A stretch of 64,000 bases of DNA from Thalassospira lucentensis (GTDB taxonomy: Bacteria > Pseudomonadota > Alphaproteobacteria > Rhodospirillales > Thalassospiraceae): assembly GCF_001613805.1 (NCBI RefSeq), contig NZ_LPVY01000012.1:62001-126000 (forward strand). The letters run 5' to 3'. The notes under the pieces are model-generated. The model was not told where the DNA came from, made no database searches, and saw nothing but the letters and a program-made list of their open reading frames with translations. Both the position numbers and the translations under genes were made by a program. How positions within the stretch are numbered: position 1 is the first letter of the stretch; every line of letters starts with the position of its first letter. Below, piece by piece: positions 1 through 8,200 of this stretch.

Positions 1-2
1 AC

Positions 3-314
3 TACTATATGACTTCGCGCGGCTATCATCCGCGTGCGGTCAACTCCGGCAATGCCTGGACGCAGACGACGCCGCTCAGCTTCATGAATATGCCGATCCT
101 GAGCTATATCGAGGAAATCTCACCGCGTCCGGTCTTGCTGATTCATGGCGAGAATGCCCATTCGCGCTATTTCAGCGAAACCGCCTATGAAGCAGCGGCC
201 GAGCCGAAAGAACTGCTGATCATTCCGGGGGCAAACCACACCGATCTTTATGATCAGCTTGATGTGATCCCGTTTGACCGGATCGAGGCATTCTTTGGTG
301 ATGCACTGGTTTGA
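3..314 (+). CDS. alpha/beta hydrolase, C-terminal part (gene begins before the window)
   Basis: The reading frame is open from the window edge, so only about the last 104 residues are present. The segment SPRPVLLIHGENAHSRYF followed by LLIIPGANHTDLYD is the C-terminal half of an alpha/beta-hydrolase fold. The Asp-bearing strand region is near HGENAH and the catalytic His is expected in GANHTDLYD. The NHTDLYD pattern resembles the YcjY/dienelactone-hydrolase-like group, whose substrates are mostly unknown. The nucleophile elbow lies upstream of the window, so activity cannot be judged. The next gene follows within 60 bases on the same strand. Confidence 0.75.
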   Translation, partial: YYMTSRGYHPRAVNSGNAWTQTTPLSFMNMPILSYIEEISPRPVLLIHGENAHSRYFSETAYEAAAEPKELLIIPGANHTDLYDQLDVIPFDRIEAFFGDALV

Positions 315-373
315 TCATGATGGGCGGTCGGGGCGATAAACCCCGACCGTATCTCTTGTCGTCAACATTCAGC

Positions 374-847
374 ATGAAAGGGGCGGGCGTGGTAAGTGCG
401 CACACATTCCTCACCACCCGACGTGGCTTTATTGCTGGTGCCACGGCGACACTACTGGCTACCAGACCGGCACTTGCACAATCGGGGGCAAAGCAGATGC
501 GTATCCGTTGCACCTTCTCCGATCAGGAATTCACCTATCTGCTTAATGATAACGCGACGACACGCGATTTCGTCTCCATGTTGTCGCTTGATCTGACAAT
601 CAGTGATTTTTCAACCAACGAAAAGATTGCCTACCTGCCACGGCGTCTCGATGAAGGCGGCCTGGTCAATTATAGCGACGAAGCACCCGGCGATCTGTGC
701 TATTTCCGCGGATGGGGCAATCTGGCGTTCTTTTACGACACCTATGAATATCGCGGTGACCTGATCCGGCTCGGAAAGATCGAGGGACCTTTGGATCCAT
801 TACAGGTCAAGGGGGAGTTCCCGCTGCGCATTGAATTGCTGACCTGA
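374..847 (+). CDS. Tat-exported cyclophilin-like fold protein
   Basis: A protein of about 157 residues. The N-terminus carries a twin-arginine signal (TTRRGFIAG, then a hydrophobic stretch ending in ALAQ), so export in folded form to the periplasm is expected. The mature part (MRIRCTFSDQEFTYLLNDNATTRDFVSMLSL, with the later SDEAPGDLCYFRGWGNLAFFY) matches the small bacterial cyclophilin-like family (Cyclophil_like). That family has the beta-barrel fold of cyclophilin, but prolyl-isomerase activity is not established. An ATG 21 codons further upstream is in frame, but only the ATG at 374 puts the signal close to the N-terminus. It ends 45 bases from the convergent dehydrogenase gene. The family call is from sequence pattern; substrate and role are unknown. 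Confidence 0.7.
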   Translation: MKGAGVVSAHTFLTTRRGFIAGATATLLATRPALAQSGAKQMRIRCTFSDQEFTYLLNDNATTRDFVSMLSLDLTISDFSTNEKIAYLPRRLDEGGLVNYSDEAPGDLCYFRGWGNLAFFYDTYEYRGDLIRLGKIEGPLDPLQVKGEFPLRIELLT

Positions 848-892
848 GGACGAGCGAAGGTCCTGTTTTGCAAAGTCGTGAGCAGGGGCTGA

Positions 893-3800
893 TCACGCCA
901 CGCGTTTCAGCAGATACTCCACCGGATGCCTGGGCTTCGTGCCTTCAAAGCGGGCGACCTGACAACGACACGAATAGCCGGTGACGAGCATGTTACCCAA
1001 GCCCGTCTGATCGACTTTCTTTTTCCAGCTTTGGTCATAAAGCGCGCGGGAGGTTTCCTGATGGCGGGTTTCGTGGCCGTAGACGCCGGCCATGCCGCAA
1101 CATCCGGTTTTCTCGGTCGCGAGTTTGATGCCAAAGGCCTCGAAAATCTTTTGCCATTTGACGCCGACATCGGGGATCGATGTTTTTTCCGTGCAATGCG
1201 GGAAGAGCGTTGCCGGGGCCGTACCCCCTGCATTCCCGCTGCTTGCGGGCAGGGTGAGGCGGCCTTCCGCGATCTCGGCGGCCAACCATTCATGGAACAG
1301 ATGCACGCGGTAATCCGGGCGGTCCGTGCCAAGGCGCTGGGCATATTCCTGCCGATAGGTGAGCGTCACACTGGCCTCGATCCCGATCAGGGGGACGCCG
1401 GTTTTGGCCAGTCGGCCATAGACGATATCGTTTTGCTTGGCCTGATAATCAAAGCGTTTGAGGAAGCCCTTTACATGCAATGCCTTGCCATTTGGGCGAT
1501 AGGGCGGCACGAAAACGCGGTAGCCAAGTTTTTGCAGAAGATCGATATGGGCGATGAAAACATCGATGTCATAGTGGCTGGTGAAGCAATCCTGCAAAAG
1601 CACCACGGATTTGGCGCGATCCGCATCGGAGAGTGCTTCAAGATCGGCCAGTTTGAACGGGCCGATGCCGCGTTTGCGCAGGGCCGAACTTACGCTTTGG
1701 CGGCTGAGTTTCGGCAGGTCGGTCAAGCCGATCAGGCTTTTGAAAATCCAGGGCATCGGCGGAACAGCTTGCAAGCCATTGAAAAGCAACGGGGCCTTTG
1801 CCATCAGCGGGGCGATGCTTTCAAGCTGCGCGATCACGTAATCCTTCACCGGCCGTTTGTAGCGGGTGTGATAGGCCTCCAGAAACCGTGATTTCATTTC
1901 CGGAATATCGACCTTGACCGGGCATTGCCCCGCACAGGCCTTGCACGACAGGCAACCGGCCATGGCATCGTAAACATCGTGCGAGAAATCGCGCGCATTG
2001 ATCACGGCGAGGTCCTGATTACGCGGATCGGTGCCGACCGAAAGCTGCCGGATCCATTCACGGACCAGTCCCGCCCGACCCTTGGGCGAATGAACGCGGT
2101 CGCGCGTGACCTTATAGGACGGGCACATCGCATCCATCAGGTCCCAGTTAAAGCAGGCCCCGTTGCCGTTGCACCGCGTCGCGTTGAGATATTCATCGCG
2201 TAGCCTGTCTTCGATCTGGCGGTCAAGCTGACCACGCATCGGGGCCGCGTCAATCGCGGTGATCGGGGTGTTTCTCGAATAGGGGGATGCGATCTTGCCG
2301 GGGTTTAATTGTCCTTCCGGATCAAAGGCTTCCTTGATGCGCTTGAGCACATCATAAAGTTCGGGGCCGAAATAGGTTGGCGAATATTCGCCGCGAAAAC
2401 CCTTGCCATGTTCGCCCCAGATCAGGCCGTTATATTTTTGGGTCAGGTCCACAACCCTGTCCGACACACGGCGCAGGCGCGCTTCGTCCTGCTCGTCACA
2501 CATGTCAAGCAGCGGTCGGACATGCAGACAGCCGACATCGACATGGCCAAACATGCCGTAATCAAGCCCCTCCGCATCCAGTAAAGCCCGGAATTCCGCG
2601 ATAAAATCGGCAAGGTTTTCCGGCGGGACGGCGGTATCCTCGACAAACGGGGTCGCACGGCGTTTGCCTTCAAGGTTGCCAAGCAAGCCAACGGATTTCG
2701 CCCGGATTGACCAGATGGCGGCGATCTGCGTCGGATCGGTGGCCTGGACAAAGCCGATGGGGGCGTAATCGGCATTCGGATTGGCCTCAAGATAGGTGCG
2801 CAGTTCCGCCTGTTTGGCACCGACCTCTTCGGCGGTTTCGCCAACAAATTCAACGACATTGAAGCCGCGTGTTGGCACGGTGCTATCCTCGGTCCCGAGC
2901 AGTTTGCCCAGCAGGTGCCAGCTTTCATCCTGCTTTGCCAGTTCCATGACCTTGTCATCGATGCTTTCGATGGCGACCGGGTCAAACTGCACAAGGGTGC
3001 CGACATGGCGAAGCGCACTATCAAAGCTGTCATAGCGCACCACCGTGACCGCCTTGTGCTTTGGCAGCGGAATGACGCGCAGCGTGATTTCCTTGACCAT
3101 GCCAAGGCTGCCTTCCGCCCCGGCGATCAGGAAGCTTAAATTCATATCCCCTTGATCCGAAACGGCTTCCTTGAGGTTATAGCCCGTAAGCCCGCGGTTC
3201 ATTTCCGGGAAAATCGCGTTGATCTGATCCCGGCGCGGCATGATTTCATCGTGGATTTTGCGGTAAAGCCGACCGGTGCGGTCATCGCGGTTCATGATTT
3301 CGGCGGCGTCCGCGGCACTCATTGCGTGGGTGCGGAAATCGGTGCCATCGATCAGAACCGTGGTCATGTCATTGATATAATGGCTTGTTTTGCCATAAAT
3401 CCGCGATCCCTTGCCGGAGCTATCGGACCCGATCATGCCGCCAATGGTCGCCCGGCTGGCGGTGGAAACGGCGGGCGGGAAGAAGAAACCATGCGGTTTC
3501 AGCCACGCGTTAAGCTGATCCAGCACCACGCCGGGCTCGACATGGACCAGCCCCTTTTCGGCATCAAAACCCAGTATGTTGTTGAGATGCTTGGATGTAT
3601 CGAGCGTAATGGTGTTGTTAAGCGACTGGCCATTGGTGCCGGTGCCACCACCCCGCGGGGTGATTTTGACCTCGCTGAATTCCTCGCGCCCGGCCAGTTC
3701 CATCACAACGTTGATATCATTGCGGTTTTTTGGCTGCAGGACGGCGGTTGGCATCACCTGATAGACGCTGTTATCTGTCGCATTGATCAGGCGGGACGGG

Positions 3801-3970
3801 AAATCGGCATGGATTTCACCGGCAAATTTCCCTTCTTTTTCAAGGGTTTTGAGGAAACCAAGTGTGAGACTGTCAAGCGACCGGTCCGGGGTCAGAACCG
3901 GCAGGCGGTTGAGCCGGGAAAAGCTGCGGCGGGCGGGGGTTGATCTGGCGGTCGGGGCGGGCGCGGTCAT
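893..3970 (-). CDS. ydiJ: YdiJ-type FAD-linked oxidoreductase with Fe-S domains (probable D-2-hydroxyglutarate dehydrogenase)
   Basis: A fused three-part dehydrogenase of about 1025 residues, near the E. coli YdiJ length. An N-terminal FAD-binding type-4 domain shows PRGGGTGTNG near residue 105. A C-terminal FAD-oxidase domain has GEHGKGFRGEYSPTYFG. A ferredoxin-like segment has CLSCKACAGQCPVKVD, and a CCG-type heterodisulfide-reductase-like end has GCCGMAGVYGH. E. coli YdiJ is reported to oxidise D-2-hydroxyglutarate to 2-oxoglutarate, passing electrons through FAD and Fe-S clusters; that specificity is inferred here. A frame extends 17 codons further upstream, but the ATG at 3970 has an AGAGAG-like ribosome site. 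A perfect inverted repeat lies about 95 bases upstream. Confidence 0.88.
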   Translation of the reverse strand: MTAPAPTARSTPARRSFSRLNRLPVLTPDRSLDSLTLGFLKTLEKEGKFAGEIHADFPSRLINATDNSVYQVMPTAVLQPKNRNDINVVMELAGREEFSEVKITPRGGGTGTNGQSLNNTITLDTSKHLNNILGFDAEKGLVHVEPGVVLDQLNAWLKPHGFFFPPAVSTASRATIGGMIGSDSSGKGSRIYGKTSHYINDMTTVLIDGTDFRTHAMSAADAAEIMNRDDRTGRLYRKIHDEIMPRRDQINAIFPEMNRGLTGYNLKEAVSDQGDMNLSFLIAGAEGSLGMVKEITLRVIPLPKHKAVTVVRYDSFDSALRHVGTLVQFDPVAIESIDDKVMELAKQDESWHLLGKLLGTEDSTVPTRGFNVVEFVGETAEEVGAKQAELRTYLEANPNADYAPIGFVQATDPTQIAAIWSIRAKSVGLLGNLEGKRRATPFVEDTAVPPENLADFIAEFRALLDAEGLDYGMFGHVDVGCLHVRPLLDMCDEQDEARLRRVSDRVVDLTQKYNGLIWGEHGKGFRGEYSPTYFGPELYDVLKRIKEAFDPEGQLNPGKIASPYSRNTPITAIDAAPMRGQLDRQIEDRLRDEYLNATRCNGNGACFNWDLMDAMCPSYKVTRDRVHSPKGRAGLVREWIRQLSVGTDPRNQDLAVINARDFSHDVYDAMAGCLSCKACAGQCPVKVDIPEMKSRFLEAYHTRYKRPVKDYVIAQLESIAPLMAKAPLLFNGLQAVPPMPWIFKSLIGLTDLPKLSRQSVSSALRKRGIGPFKLADLEALSDADRAKSVVLLQDCFTSHYDIDVFIAHIDLLQKLGYRVFVPPYRPNGKALHVKGFLKRFDYQAKQNDIVYGRLAKTGVPLIGIEASVTLTYRQEYAQRLGTDRPDYRVHLFHEWLAAEIAEGRLTLPASSGNAGGTAPATLFPHCTEKTSIPDVGVKWQKIFEAFGIKLATEKTGCCGMAGVYGHETRHQETSRALYDQSWKKKVDQTGLGNMLVTGYSCRCQVARFEGTKPRHPVEYLLKRVA

Positions 3971-4063
3971 GATGTCTCTCTGGTCTCTTGTTCGGCGCGC
4001 GGGCGGCGTCATTTGACCCATTTGACAGGAGGCGGATTAAATAGACAAATTTAAAATTCCGAA

Positions 4064-4090
4064 GGATTATTCATTTTTAGTGAATAATCC
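4064..4090. promoter_or_regulatory. perfect 10-bp inverted repeat upstream of ydiJ
   Basis: Arms GGATTATTCA and TGAATAATCC are exact reverse complements around a 7-base spacer. The repeat lies 94 bases before the ydiJ start in an AT-rich non-coding stretch. It could be a dimeric regulator's operator or an RNA hairpin. On the plus strand it is followed by a short T-run, so a terminator reading is possible, but no plus-strand gene ends here. Confidence 0.4.
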
Positions 4091-4361
4091 GATTTTTCAA
4101 CTCGGTCGGCAACCGCATGCCGACCGTGCCGAGGGGGCAAAAAAGGGCTCCGGGATCGGTTTTGTTAAAATCGTATCATATGATTAAAGTGAATTTTGTA
4201 TAAATTATACCGCCGTTTTAGCGCGCAAATGGTGCCGATCCACCAGGAAACCTGCGATGTTCAGAGCTTTGAGGCTCCGTCAGCGCGGAGAATCATAAAA
4301 GTATTATCATATGAGTTTTTTAATGCTGTCTGAGCCACATTTCCGTCCCGGTATTCGTCTG

Positions 4362-4518
4362 GGTCACGCCAATATCTGTTCCGGCGTATCGGCCCGCACA
4401 GATTCATCATGCATAAGCGACAGGATTGTCTTTTTGTAATGCATGAATTCCGGGGAGGTCCGGGTGTGAATTTTGGGGGCGGGGGATGTTGATGGTGAGC
4501 GACTGTTTGATTTTGCAT
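4362..4518 (-). pseudogene. decayed duplicate of the 3' end of the ABC ATPase gene at 6824
   Basis: Bases 4381-4450 match 6841-6910 at 67 of 70 positions, and weaker similarity continues to about 4518/6978. The matched stretch encodes the C-terminal end of the ATPase (residues around FMRYKKTILSLMHDESV). Between the two better-conserved blocks this copy is 2 bases shorter, which breaks the frame, and no upstream ATPase sequence precedes it. It is therefore a gene-end fragment in the same orientation as the intact gene, forming a direct repeat on the other side of the acyltransferase gene. Confidence 0.8.
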
Positions 4519-4649
4519 CAGCCTATCATTATGACATGTATTTAATCGCCCGGAGGGATATTCTTTTCATATTGTGGGTGGCGAAAAGAGCGGTTTTGCA
4601 CCGGCTTTATAACATGTTATCGGCCATAATGGTTATGTAGAACTTTGAT

Positions 4650-6638
4650 ATGAATGCTTATTACAAGTCTATAGATGGCCTTCGTGCAATCGCTATTCTT
4701 GGTGTTATTTTTTATCACTGCGGACTTGCGACTGTTTCCGGAGGGTATACCGGCGTCGACGTGTTTTTTGTGATATCGGGATATTTGATTGTTTCCAGTA
4801 TTGTCAGAAGACTGGAGAAAGATGAATTCTCGTTAAAGCAATATATGGAACGGCGATTCAGGAGAATCGTTCCGGTTATTGTTGTTATGCTTCTCGTCGT
4901 CTCCGTGGCATCTTTTTTCATCCTTCTTCCCGAAGATTTGGAATTTTATGGTTCGTCTCTTGTCGGAGTTTCTCTTTTTATTCCGAATTTTTTATTTGAG
5001 AAGGAATTTAATTATTTTGCTTCTTCTGGTTCCCCGCTAATTCATTTGTGGAGTATTGGCGTTGAGGTTCAGTTCTATGTCGGGGTTTCCTTATTTTTTG
5101 TCCTTTTGTGCAAAATAAAAAAAATCGATAAAAGTATACTTATAATATCTTTGATTTCTTTGGGGTCTTTTGGGGCGAGTGTTCTTCTTGTTGGAAAACA
5201 CTTAAACCCTGTTTTCTATCTCACTCCTTTCCGGCTCTGGGAGTTTGGTCTGGGGGCTCTGGTCTCGTTGGGGCTGGTGCCGTTCATTAGGCATAAGATA
5301 TCTGATAATGTCGTGAGCGTGACGGGATTGCTTCTCGTACTTGCCCCCATGTTTATCTATGACGCCACATGGTTGTTTCCCGGGTACTCCGCACTGCCAT
5401 CCTGTCTTGGAACGGCGATGCTTCTATACTGCGTCGATAGTGACGCGGTCGTTATAAAGTTTTTGCGCAATTCCGTTTTTTCATGGGTGGGGAAGACTTC
5501 TTACTCAACTTATATTTGGCATTGGCCGATTATTCTATTCTACGAATACAGTTTGAACAGATCTTTGATTGCAAGTGACGTGATCACTCTTCTGGTCTTG
5601 ATATTTTCAATTGGATGGCTGTCTTGGTGGTTTGTTGAAAACCCGTTCTATAAAAAGAAAATCATTTCCAATTCGAGGATTCTGTGGGGGGGGAGTTTTT
5701 GTTGTCTGCTTCTATTTCTTGTGGCTGGCAGTGTCTTTACCCACTTCAAAGGCTTTCCTGATCGCCTTCCAGATGAGGCGCTTACTGTGCTTGAGCAGTC
5801 TGAATACCGTATTCCAACCACATGTCCTGATTTTGGCTACGATATTATCCACCGAAGCCTCACGGATACTTATTGCATCATTGGAGACCAGGATGTTGCT
5901 CCTACATGGGCATTGTGGGGGGACAGCCACGCGCGGAGCTTAAGTGGACCGCTTTCTCAAAGCTTGAAGAAGAACAAAGCATCGGCGTTATTGCTGGGGC
6001 TGCACGGTTGTCCCGCGCTATTGAATGTAAATGTGACATTTTATCTATCGGGGACATGCAAAATCCATAATCAGCATGCTTTTGATCGGATCGCAAACAA
6101 TCCTGAGATCAAGCATGTGGTTATTCTCAGTCGGTACTCCATGTATCTGTACGGCACCTCTACCGGGGGCTTTGACGGGCAGAGGGAAATGATCCATTTG
6201 ATGGATGCAAACGGCCGTCGATTGAGCGAGCGGGAACGCGTTGAGTTATTCCGTAAGTCTTATGAGGAGACTATGGAGAAGGTCGTGAGCCTCGGGAAAG
6301 ATGTACATATTGTCATGCCCATTCCTGAAGCCTCATTTTATATCCCTGGCGTGGTCGCGCAGAACATTTGGAAAGGGGACAGCAAAAATGCGGTCAAAAT
6401 CTCGGAAGACTCTTACCAGAGCCTGAATGAAGCGGTTTTAGGCGCCATGTATCAGGTGGAGAAAAAACATCCAGGTAAAATAAAATGGATTAATCCGCAA
6501 GATATCTACTGCGATGATGGGGCGTGTGAAGTGATGCGTGACGGTTATATACTTTATAAGGACAGCAATCATCCAAATGCATTTTCTGCGAATATTTTAT
6601 TGGAATCGATCAATCTGGAGATGAAAACGCAGAATTAG
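4650..6638 (+). CDS. membrane O-acyltransferase with C-terminal SGNH domain (OafA/YrhL type)
   Basis: 662 residues. The N-terminal half is an acyltransferase-3 domain with about ten membrane helices, the start motif YKSIDGLRAIAILGVIFYHC (His23) and GYTGVDVFFVISGY. The C-terminal part is a periplasmic SGNH domain with GDSHARS (Asp425, Ser426) and the late D-x-x-H (Asp638, His641). Such fusions transfer acetyl groups to periplasmic glycans such as O-antigen, exopolysaccharide or peptidoglycan; the acceptor here is unknown. Base composition and codon use are much more AT-rich than the flanks, and the gene sits alone between two copies of a neighbouring gene's 3' end, so acquisition by transfer is likely. 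No clear Shine-Dalgarno is seen before the ATG. Confidence 0.88.
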   Translation: MNAYYKSIDGLRAIAILGVIFYHCGLATVSGGYTGVDVFFVISGYLIVSSIVRRLEKDEFSLKQYMERRFRRIVPVIVVMLLVVSVASFFILLPEDLEFYGSSLVGVSLFIPNFLFEKEFNYFASSGSPLIHLWSIGVEVQFYVGVSLFFVLLCKIKKIDKSILIISLISLGSFGASVLLVGKHLNPVFYLTPFRLWEFGLGALVSLGLVPFIRHKISDNVVSVTGLLLVLAPMFIYDATWLFPGYSALPSCLGTAMLLYCVDSDAVVIKFLRNSVFSWVGKTSYSTYIWHWPIILFYEYSLNRSLIASDVITLLVLIFSIGWLSWWFVENPFYKKKIISNSRILWGGSFCCLLLFLVAGSVFTHFKGFPDRLPDEALTVLEQSEYRIPTTCPDFGYDIIHRSLTDTYCIIGDQDVAPTWALWGDSHARSLSGPLSQSLKKNKASALLLGLHGCPALLNVNVTFYLSGTCKIHNQHAFDRIANNPEIKHVVILSRYSMYLYGTSTGGFDGQREMIHLMDANGRRLSERERVELFRKSYEETMEKVVSLGKDVHIVMPIPEASFYIPGVVAQNIWKGDSKNAVKISEDSYQSLNEAVLGAMYQVEKKHPGKIKWINPQDIYCDDGACEVMRDGYILYKDSNHPNAFSANILLESINLEMKTQN

Positions 6639-6760
6639 AAGAAATTCTGATGTTTTTGAAATAAGTCTTGAGAGTTCCAGCTTGGTATAGAAGACACCAG
6701 CAAAAAGTTACCCTTGCGGTGGCGCTCCGCGTTTCAGTTTCAACGTGTGACTGGAATGCG

Positions 6761-6790
6761 AAAGGCGCAGGGTTCCCTATCCGCGCCTTT
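6761..6790 (-). terminator. hairpin downstream of the ABC ATPase gene
   Basis: Arms AAAGGCGC and GCGCCTTT pair perfectly around a 14-base loop that itself contains a short GGG/CCC pairing. Read on the minus strand it lies about 35 bases after the ATPase stop and ends in TTT, fitting a weak intrinsic terminator of the importer operon. Confidence 0.5.
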
Positions 6791-6823
6791 GGTTCGTGTG
6801 CCGGAAATGTCCATTTGCGCTTG

Positions 6824-7618
6824 TCACGCCATCGCCGGTTCCGGCGTATCGGCCCGCACAGATTCATCATGCATCAGCGACAGGATGGTCTTTTTGTAAC
6901 GCATGAATTCGGACGAGGTCAGGGCATCTATGCTGCGCGGGCGGGGGATGTTGATGGCAAGCGATTGTTTGATCTTGCCCGGCCGCGCGGTCATGACATG
7001 GACCTCGTCGCCAAGGAAGATCGCCTCGTCAATGTCATGGGTGATGAACAGCACGGTTTTGCGGCGGCTTTGCCAGACATCAAGCAGCAGTTCCTGCATC
7101 AGCTGGCGGGTCTGGCTATCGAGCGCGCCAAAGGGTTCATCCATCAGAAGAATGCGCGGATCATTGGCAAGCGCACGCGCCAGTGCCACACGCTGGCGCA
7201 TGCCGCCCGAAAGTTCCTTGGGATATGATCCCTCGAACCCGGTCAGGTGCACCGCCCGGATCAGATCATCGGCAATGTCTTCGCATTCGGATTTCGGCAG
7301 TTTTTTAAGCTGCGGCCCGAACATGATGTTTTCGCGCACGGTCAGCCACGGAAACAGGGTGTAGCTTTGAAACACCATACCCCGGTCGGCCGATGGCCCG
7401 GCAATCGGCTGCCCATCAAGCGCCATCGTGCCCGACGTCGGGACCTCCAGCCCTGCTACCAGCCGCAACAGGGTTGATTTGCCACAGCCCGACGGGCCGA
7501 CAATCACCGAAAACGTATCATGGGCAACCGAAAGTGACACATCATCAAGGGCCAGAACCGGCGGCTTTCCCTTGGGCTCGAAACGGACCATGATATCGGA
7601 AAGGGTGAGCATGCTCAT
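6824..7618 (-). CDS. ABC transporter ATP-binding protein (nitrate/sulfonate/taurine type)
   Basis: 264 residues with Walker A GPSGCGKST, Q-loop VFQSYTLFPW, signature LSGGMRQRVALARAL, Walker B ILLMDEPFGAL and switch His in FITHDIDEA. The family is SsuB/TauB/NrtD. It should energise the permease encoded at 8201 with the binding protein at 9051. The ATG at 7618 is preceded by AAGGATAACATC. Unusually for such an operon, 582 bases of repeat-rich DNA separate it from the permease gene. Its 3' end also exists as a decayed copy at 4362-4518. Confidence 0.9.
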   Translation of the reverse strand: MSMLTLSDIMVRFEPKGKPPVLALDDVSLSVAHDTFSVIVGPSGCGKSTLLRLVAGLEVPTSGTMALDGQPIAGPSADRGMVFQSYTLFPWLTVRENIMFGPQLKKLPKSECEDIADDLIRAVHLTGFEGSYPKELSGGMRQRVALARALANDPRILLMDEPFGALDSQTRQLMQELLLDVWQSRRKTVLFITHDIDEAIFLGDEVHVMTARPGKIKQSLAINIPRPRSIDALTSSEFMRYKKTILSLMHDESVRADTPEPAMA

Positions 7619-8200
7619 GATGTTATCCTTGATGTGTTCGGGAACCGGGCACCCGGTTGCACGGGGCAGGGTAAAGGGGGGGGGGGGCTATCGCGTCGAC
7701 CTTGCAGGAGGCAGCGTATGGATGCCGACGGAGGTTTGGGGTTTGCGGACTGGGTCGCCGGGCGGAGGTTGTCGCGCCAGCCCTGCAATCGGCAGCGTAG
7801 AACGTTCGGCCAGGGTTTGGACCTTGCGGGATTGCTGGTGTTGCCGTTCCTGCCCGTGCCGTGGCCGCGTGGGGCGTTGGAACGGTGCGCGGGGCAACGT
7901 ATATCCGGGGTGTGTTTGTTGCGCGGGCTTTGCGGGAGGCAGCGTAGAATTCGCGGTCGCGGTTGGCGTGTTGCGGGTTTGGTCGCCGGGTGGGGGAGTG
8001 CTGCTTTCGCCCTGCAATCGGCAGCATAGATCCGGGCCGGGTTTGTTGTGTGGGCCTTGCGGGAGGCAGCGTATAACTCTTGGTCAAGGCTTGGGCGTTG
8101 CCGTGCTGCGGGTGGTTGCTGATGCCGTTTTGGGGGCATCTGCTGTGCGCGTTGCTGATGCATGTCACGGTGCATGTGAGCGTATCCGTCTTGCATGGTC
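7619..8200. repeat. degenerate repeat array inside the ABC operon
   Basis: No gene is convincing in this gap. The core GGCAGCGTA, with one-base variants, occurs six times at 7710, 7791, 7893, 7938, 8020 and 8065 on the plus strand. It is preceded either by TGCGGGA or by TGCAATC. Spacings are 81, 102, 45, 82 and 45, so the last four cores form two pairs 127 bases apart. The word GGTCGCCGGG recurs at about 7754 and 7981. A run of ten G lies at about 7678-7687. The minus strand is open in more than one frame through the array, but the translated products are proline/arginine-rich without family resemblance. Confidence 0.75.

Larger units (their letters stand above)
4022..4649. other. AT-rich intergenic region between ydiJ and the acyltransferase gene
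   Basis: About 630 bases with no credible gene. It contains the 10-bp inverted repeat at 4064-4090, two copies of the palindrome TCATATGA (about 4176 and 4308), and the decayed ATPase gene end at 4362-4518. Composition is clearly more AT-rich than the neighbouring ydiJ gene, in keeping with the acyltransferase gene that follows. Confidence 0.7.

Noticed and set aside
926-1891. 321-codon plus-strand frame opposite ydiJ.
   Set aside because: Antisense of a well-supported dehydrogenase gene with all motifs on the minus strand.
7701-8075. The minus-strand repeat core GCTGCCTCCCGCAA looks like part of 16S rRNA (the conserved GCTGCCTCCCG word).
   Set aside because: Only about eleven bases agree and no rRNA sequence surrounds any of the six copies.
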